Below are positions 61,587 through 64,000 of a stretch of DNA of 64,000 nt, one piece after another; position 1 is the stretch's first letter, and every line of letters begins with the position of its first letter. Origin of the DNA: Solimonas marina (GTDB taxonomy: Bacteria > Pseudomonadota > Gammaproteobacteria > Nevskiales > Nevskiaceae); NCBI RefSeq assembly GCF_012241385.1, contig NZ_JAAVXB010000001.1, positions 186,001-250,000 of the forward strand. The letters are read 5' to 3'. The position numbers were made by a program, and so were the translations under genes. Below the pieces are notes generated by a model that saw only the letters and a program-made list of their open reading frames with translations, had not been told where the DNA came from and made no database searches.

Positions 61587-62813
61587 ATGCGCAACATGAA
61601 CTACGAGGTCATTCACGAAGCCGGCGGCGTGCCGATCAAGATGTGGACGCGCGGCGTGCCGCTCGAAGACGAGGCGCGCACGCAGCTGATCAATATGTCG
61701 AAGCTGCCGTTCGTCCACCGCTGGATCGCGGTGATGCCGGACGTGCATCTCGGCAAGGGCGCCACTGTCGGCTCGGTGATTCCGACCGTCGGCGCCATCG
61801 TGCCGGCCGCGGTCGGCGTCGATATCGGCTGCGGCATGATCGCCGCGCGCACCACGCTCAAGGCCCGCGACCTGCCCGACAATCTGGCGCCGCTGCGCTC
61901 GGCGATCGAGCGTGCGGTACCGCACGGCCGCAGCACGACGCGCGGCGGCCGCGACAAGGGCGCCTGGGCGAATCCGCCACAGGCGACGATCGACGGCTGG
62001 TCGACGCTGGCCGAGTCGTTCGGCGCGATCACCGCCAAGTACCCGAAGCTCGCCAAGACCAACAACCTGTCGCATCTCGGCACGCTGGGAACCGGCAACC
62101 ACTTCGTCGAGGTCTGCCTCGACGAGGCGGATGGCGTGTGGTTCATGCTGCACTCGGGCTCGCGCGGCGTTGGCAATGCGATCGGCTCGCTGTTCATCGA
62201 GCTGGCCAAGCAGGACATGCGACGCTGGATGATCAATCTGCCGGATCGCGATCTTGCCTATCTGCCGGAAGGCAGCGAGCACTACGCCGACTACGTGCAG
62301 GCCGTCGACTGGGCGCAGCGCTACGCGCGCACCAATCGCGCGATCATGATGCAGCACGTGGTCGATGCCGCACGGCGCGTGATCGACAAGCCGTTCGACG
62401 CGACCGGCGAAGCGGTCAACTGCCATCACAACTACGTGAGCCGCGAGCGCCACTACGGCGAGGACGTGCTGGTCACGCGCAAGGGCGCGGTCAGCGCCAG
62501 AAAGGGCGAGCTCGGCATCATTCCCGGCAGCATGGGGGCGAAGAGCTTCATCGTTCGCGGCCTCGGCAACGACGAGAGCTTTCACAGCTGCAGCCACGGC
62601 GCCGGACGCGTGATGAGCCGCACCGAGGCGCGCAAGCGCATCACGCTCGACGCGCACCGCGACGCGACCGCGCACGTCGAATGCCGCAAGGACGCGGCGG
62701 TGGTCGACGAGTCGCCGGCCGCCTACAAGCCGATCGAGGCGGTGATGGCGGCGCAGAACGATCTCGTCGAGATCGTCCACACGCTGCGTCAGGTGGTCTG
62801 CGTGAAGGGTTGA
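61587..62813 (+). CDS. rtcB: RNA-splicing ligase RtcB
   Basis: 408 residues, the same length as E. coli RtcB. Joins RNA 2',3'-cyclic phosphate and 5'-OH ends using GTP and Mn2+. Metal ligands: GVDIGCGM (D79, C82), GTGNHFVE, LHSGSRGVG and HHNYVSRERHYG. The guanylylated His is in SFHSCSHGAGR. VRKG-like signals are replaced by VTRKGAVSARKGELGIIPGSM, as in E. coli-type enzymes. TGAGG stands 7 bases upstream of the ATG. First gene after the sigma-54 promoter activated by RtcR. Confidence 0.97.
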   Translation: MRNMNYEVIHEAGGVPIKMWTRGVPLEDEARTQLINMSKLPFVHRWIAVMPDVHLGKGATVGSVIPTVGAIVPAAVGVDIGCGMIAARTTLKARDLPDNLAPLRSAIERAVPHGRSTTRGGRDKGAWANPPQATIDGWSTLAESFGAITAKYPKLAKTNNLSHLGTLGTGNHFVEVCLDEADGVWFMLHSGSRGVGNAIGSLFIELAKQDMRRWMINLPDRDLAYLPEGSEHYADYVQAVDWAQRYARTNRAIMMQHVVDAARRVIDKPFDATGEAVNCHHNYVSRERHYGEDVLVTRKGAVSARKGELGIIPGSMGAKSFIVRGLGNDESFHSCSHGAGRVMSRTEARKRITLDAHRDATAHVECRKDAAVVDESPAAYKPIEAVMAAQNDLVEIVHTLRQVVCVKG

Positions 62814-62868
62814 ACGGCGGGGCGCCCAGCCCCGCCACTTTTTGATTTTCCAGATTCGGGAGGCCGTC

Positions 62869-63876
62869 GTGCTGGAACTCGACGGCGCCGCCGGCGGTGG
62901 CCAACTGCTGCGCAGCGCGCTGACCCTGGCCATGTGTACGGGCCAGGCGTTTCATATTCGCCGCATCCGTAGCGGCCGCTCGAAGCCGGGCTTGATGCGT
63001 CAGCATCTGACGGCGGTCGATGCCGCCGCCGCGATCTGCAGCGCGGACGTCGACGGCGCGGCGCCCGGCGCCACTGCGTTGCGCTTCACGCCCGGCACGA
63101 TCCGCGGCGGCGACTATGCGTTTGCGATCGGCACCGCCGGCTCGACCACGCTGGTGCTGCAGACGGTGCTGCCGGCGCTGCTGTGCGCGAACACGCCATC
63201 GACGATCGATCTGCAGGGCGGCACCCACAATCCGCTGGCGCCGCCGGCGGAATTCCTGCGTGACGCCTATCTGCCGCTGTTACAGCGCATGGGCGCCGAC
63301 GTCGAGCTGGAACTGCAACGCCCCGGTTTCTATCCGGCCGGTGGCGGCGCACTGCGCGCCAGCATTCACCCCTGTCCGCTGCAGCCACTGACGCTGCGCG
63401 AGCGCGGCGCGCTGAGCGGACTGCAGGCGCTGGCCTGGACGTCCGGCATCGCACCCAGCGTCGGCGAACGCGAGCTGGCGATCGTGCAGCGCCGGCTCGG
63501 TCTCGATGCCGCCGATCTGCAACGGCGCACCGTGCAGCCGCCGAGCGGTCCGGGCAATGCCCTGCTGCTGTTCGCGCGCCACGAGGCGGTTTGCGAGGTG
63601 TTCTGCGGCTTCGGCGCGCGGGGCGTCTCCGCCGAAGCCGTCGCCGAACGCACCTGCGAAGCGGTGCGCGACTATCTGTGCGGAAGCGCGGCGGTCGGCG
63701 CCTGCCTGGCCGACCAACTGCTGCTGCCGCTGGCGCTGGCCGGCGGCGGCACGTTCACGACCGCCCGCATCACCGATCACCTGCAGAGCAACGCGCGGCT
63801 GATCGAAAAGTTTCTGCCGGTCGAAATCGACTGGCACGAAAGCGACGGGTGCTGGCAGGTCGACGTCAGGCGCTGA
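62869..63876 (+). CDS. rtcA: RNA 3'-terminal phosphate cyclase RtcA
   Basis: 335 residues from a GTG at 62869 with GGGAGG 5 bases upstream (a TTG at 62842 is an alternative). Converts RNA 3'-phosphates to 2',3'-cyclic phosphates using ATP. Motifs: LDGAAGGGQLLRSAL at the start, IRSGRSKPGLMRQHLTAV, GTAGSTTLVLQTVLP, GGTHNPLAPPAEFL and YPAGGG. The adenylylated His lies in ITDHLQSN near the C-terminus. Follows rtcB by 55 bases in the same operon. Its last 11 bases overlap the 3' end of the convergent hydrolase. Confidence 0.95.
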   Translation: MLELDGAAGGGQLLRSALTLAMCTGQAFHIRRIRSGRSKPGLMRQHLTAVDAAAAICSADVDGAAPGATALRFTPGTIRGGDYAFAIGTAGSTTLVLQTVLPALLCANTPSTIDLQGGTHNPLAPPAEFLRDAYLPLLQRMGADVELELQRPGFYPAGGGALRASIHPCPLQPLTLRERGALSGLQALAWTSGIAPSVGERELAIVQRRLGLDAADLQRRTVQPPSGPGNALLLFARHEAVCEVFCGFGARGVSAEAVAERTCEAVRDYLCGSAAVGACLADQLLLPLALAGGGTFTTARITDHLQSNARLIEKFLPVEIDWHESDGCWQVDVRR

Positions 63877-64000
63877 GCGCTGCGCTGCGGCGCAGCCAGG
63901 CGACGAAGTCGTCGCGCACCGCGGCGTCGATGCCGTGGCCGATCGGATAGCGATGGGCTTCGTGCGGCACGCCCAGCTCGGTCAGCCACTGCCGGGCGCG
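63866..64000 (-). CDS. alpha/beta hydrolase (carboxylesterase/phospholipase type), 3' end only
   Basis: The last 44 codons of a minus-strand gene continuing beyond the window. RQWLTELGVPHEAHRYPIGH (GHGID follows) is the typical final His region of acyl-protein thioesterase/phospholipase-carboxylesterase proteins, with the catalytic His in GHGID. TGA at 63866-63868. Convergent with rtcA, overlapping by 11 bases. Confidence 0.7.
   Translation of the reverse strand, partial: RARQWLTELGVPHEAHRYPIGHGIDAAVRDDFVAWLRRSAALSA

Overview
The window is GC-rich DNA with dense genes on both strands. It looks like the chromosome of an environmental gammaproteobacterium, most plausibly from the Xanthomonadales/Nevskiales side (Solimonadaceae/Nevskiaceae-like). 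This rests on two very abundant intergenic palindromes (GTAGGAGCGGCGCAAGCCGC type, here called A, and GTAGGGCGGGATTCATCCCGCC type, called B) and on gene content: Rieske oxygenase plus ferredoxin, PQQ alcohol dehydrogenase, DUF35/thiolase pair, M13, M28 and S9 peptidases, and an rtcR-rtcBA locus. The assignment is inference; there is no rRNA, tRNA or taxonomic marker in the window.

Layout. 0.1-4 kb: small housekeeping/accessory genes (aldo/keto reductase, RluA-like pseudouridine synthase, TspO, DUF1801, GFA-fold). 4-12 kb: a fused beta-helix/diheme cytochrome lipoprotein, then a KshA-like Rieske oxygenase and its 2Fe-2S ferredoxin with an intrinsic terminator between them, a 2OG-Fe dioxygenase, MgtC and an Old Yellow Enzyme. 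13-23.4 kb: an alcohol-oxidation regulon. An AcoR-type sigma-54 activator is divergent from a sigma-54 promoter driving an outer-membrane transporter, a quinohemoprotein alcohol dehydrogenase, an aldehyde dehydrogenase and two acyl-CoA ligases; the route is alcohol to aldehyde to acid to acyl-CoA. 23.5-27 kb: DUF1214, sulfotransferase and SDR genes.

30.7-35 kb is the standout. Three co-directional genes of clearly lower GC encode a membrane coiled-coil protein, an OLD-family ATPase/TOPRIM nuclease and an unknown 507-residue protein. The two junctions between them look like integron attC recombination sites, while no integrase is present. I read this as a cluster of gene cassettes (CALIN-like) carrying a candidate phage-defence system.

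35-48 kb: lipoproteins, MAPEG, esterase, an S9 peptidase, an AraC/VOC pair and tandem duplicated M28 peptidases, with B-type palindromes in almost every gap. 48-58 kb: hexapeptide acyltransferase, an orphan IS3 OrfA-like gene, MipA/OmpV divergent from a two-component system with a PmrA-like box between them, a GGDEF protein, a DUF35-thiolase-hydrolase operon (the hydrolase carries an in-frame A-type repeat pair), and a TpsB-like porin beside a secreted low-complexity protein. 58.8-64 kb: a sirtuin with an apparent 5' frameshift, then the RNA-repair locus rtcR / rtcB-rtcA with a sigma-54 promoter and a structured leader, and the 3' end of an alpha/beta hydrolase.

Functional assignments come from motifs I could read directly; no database search was run.
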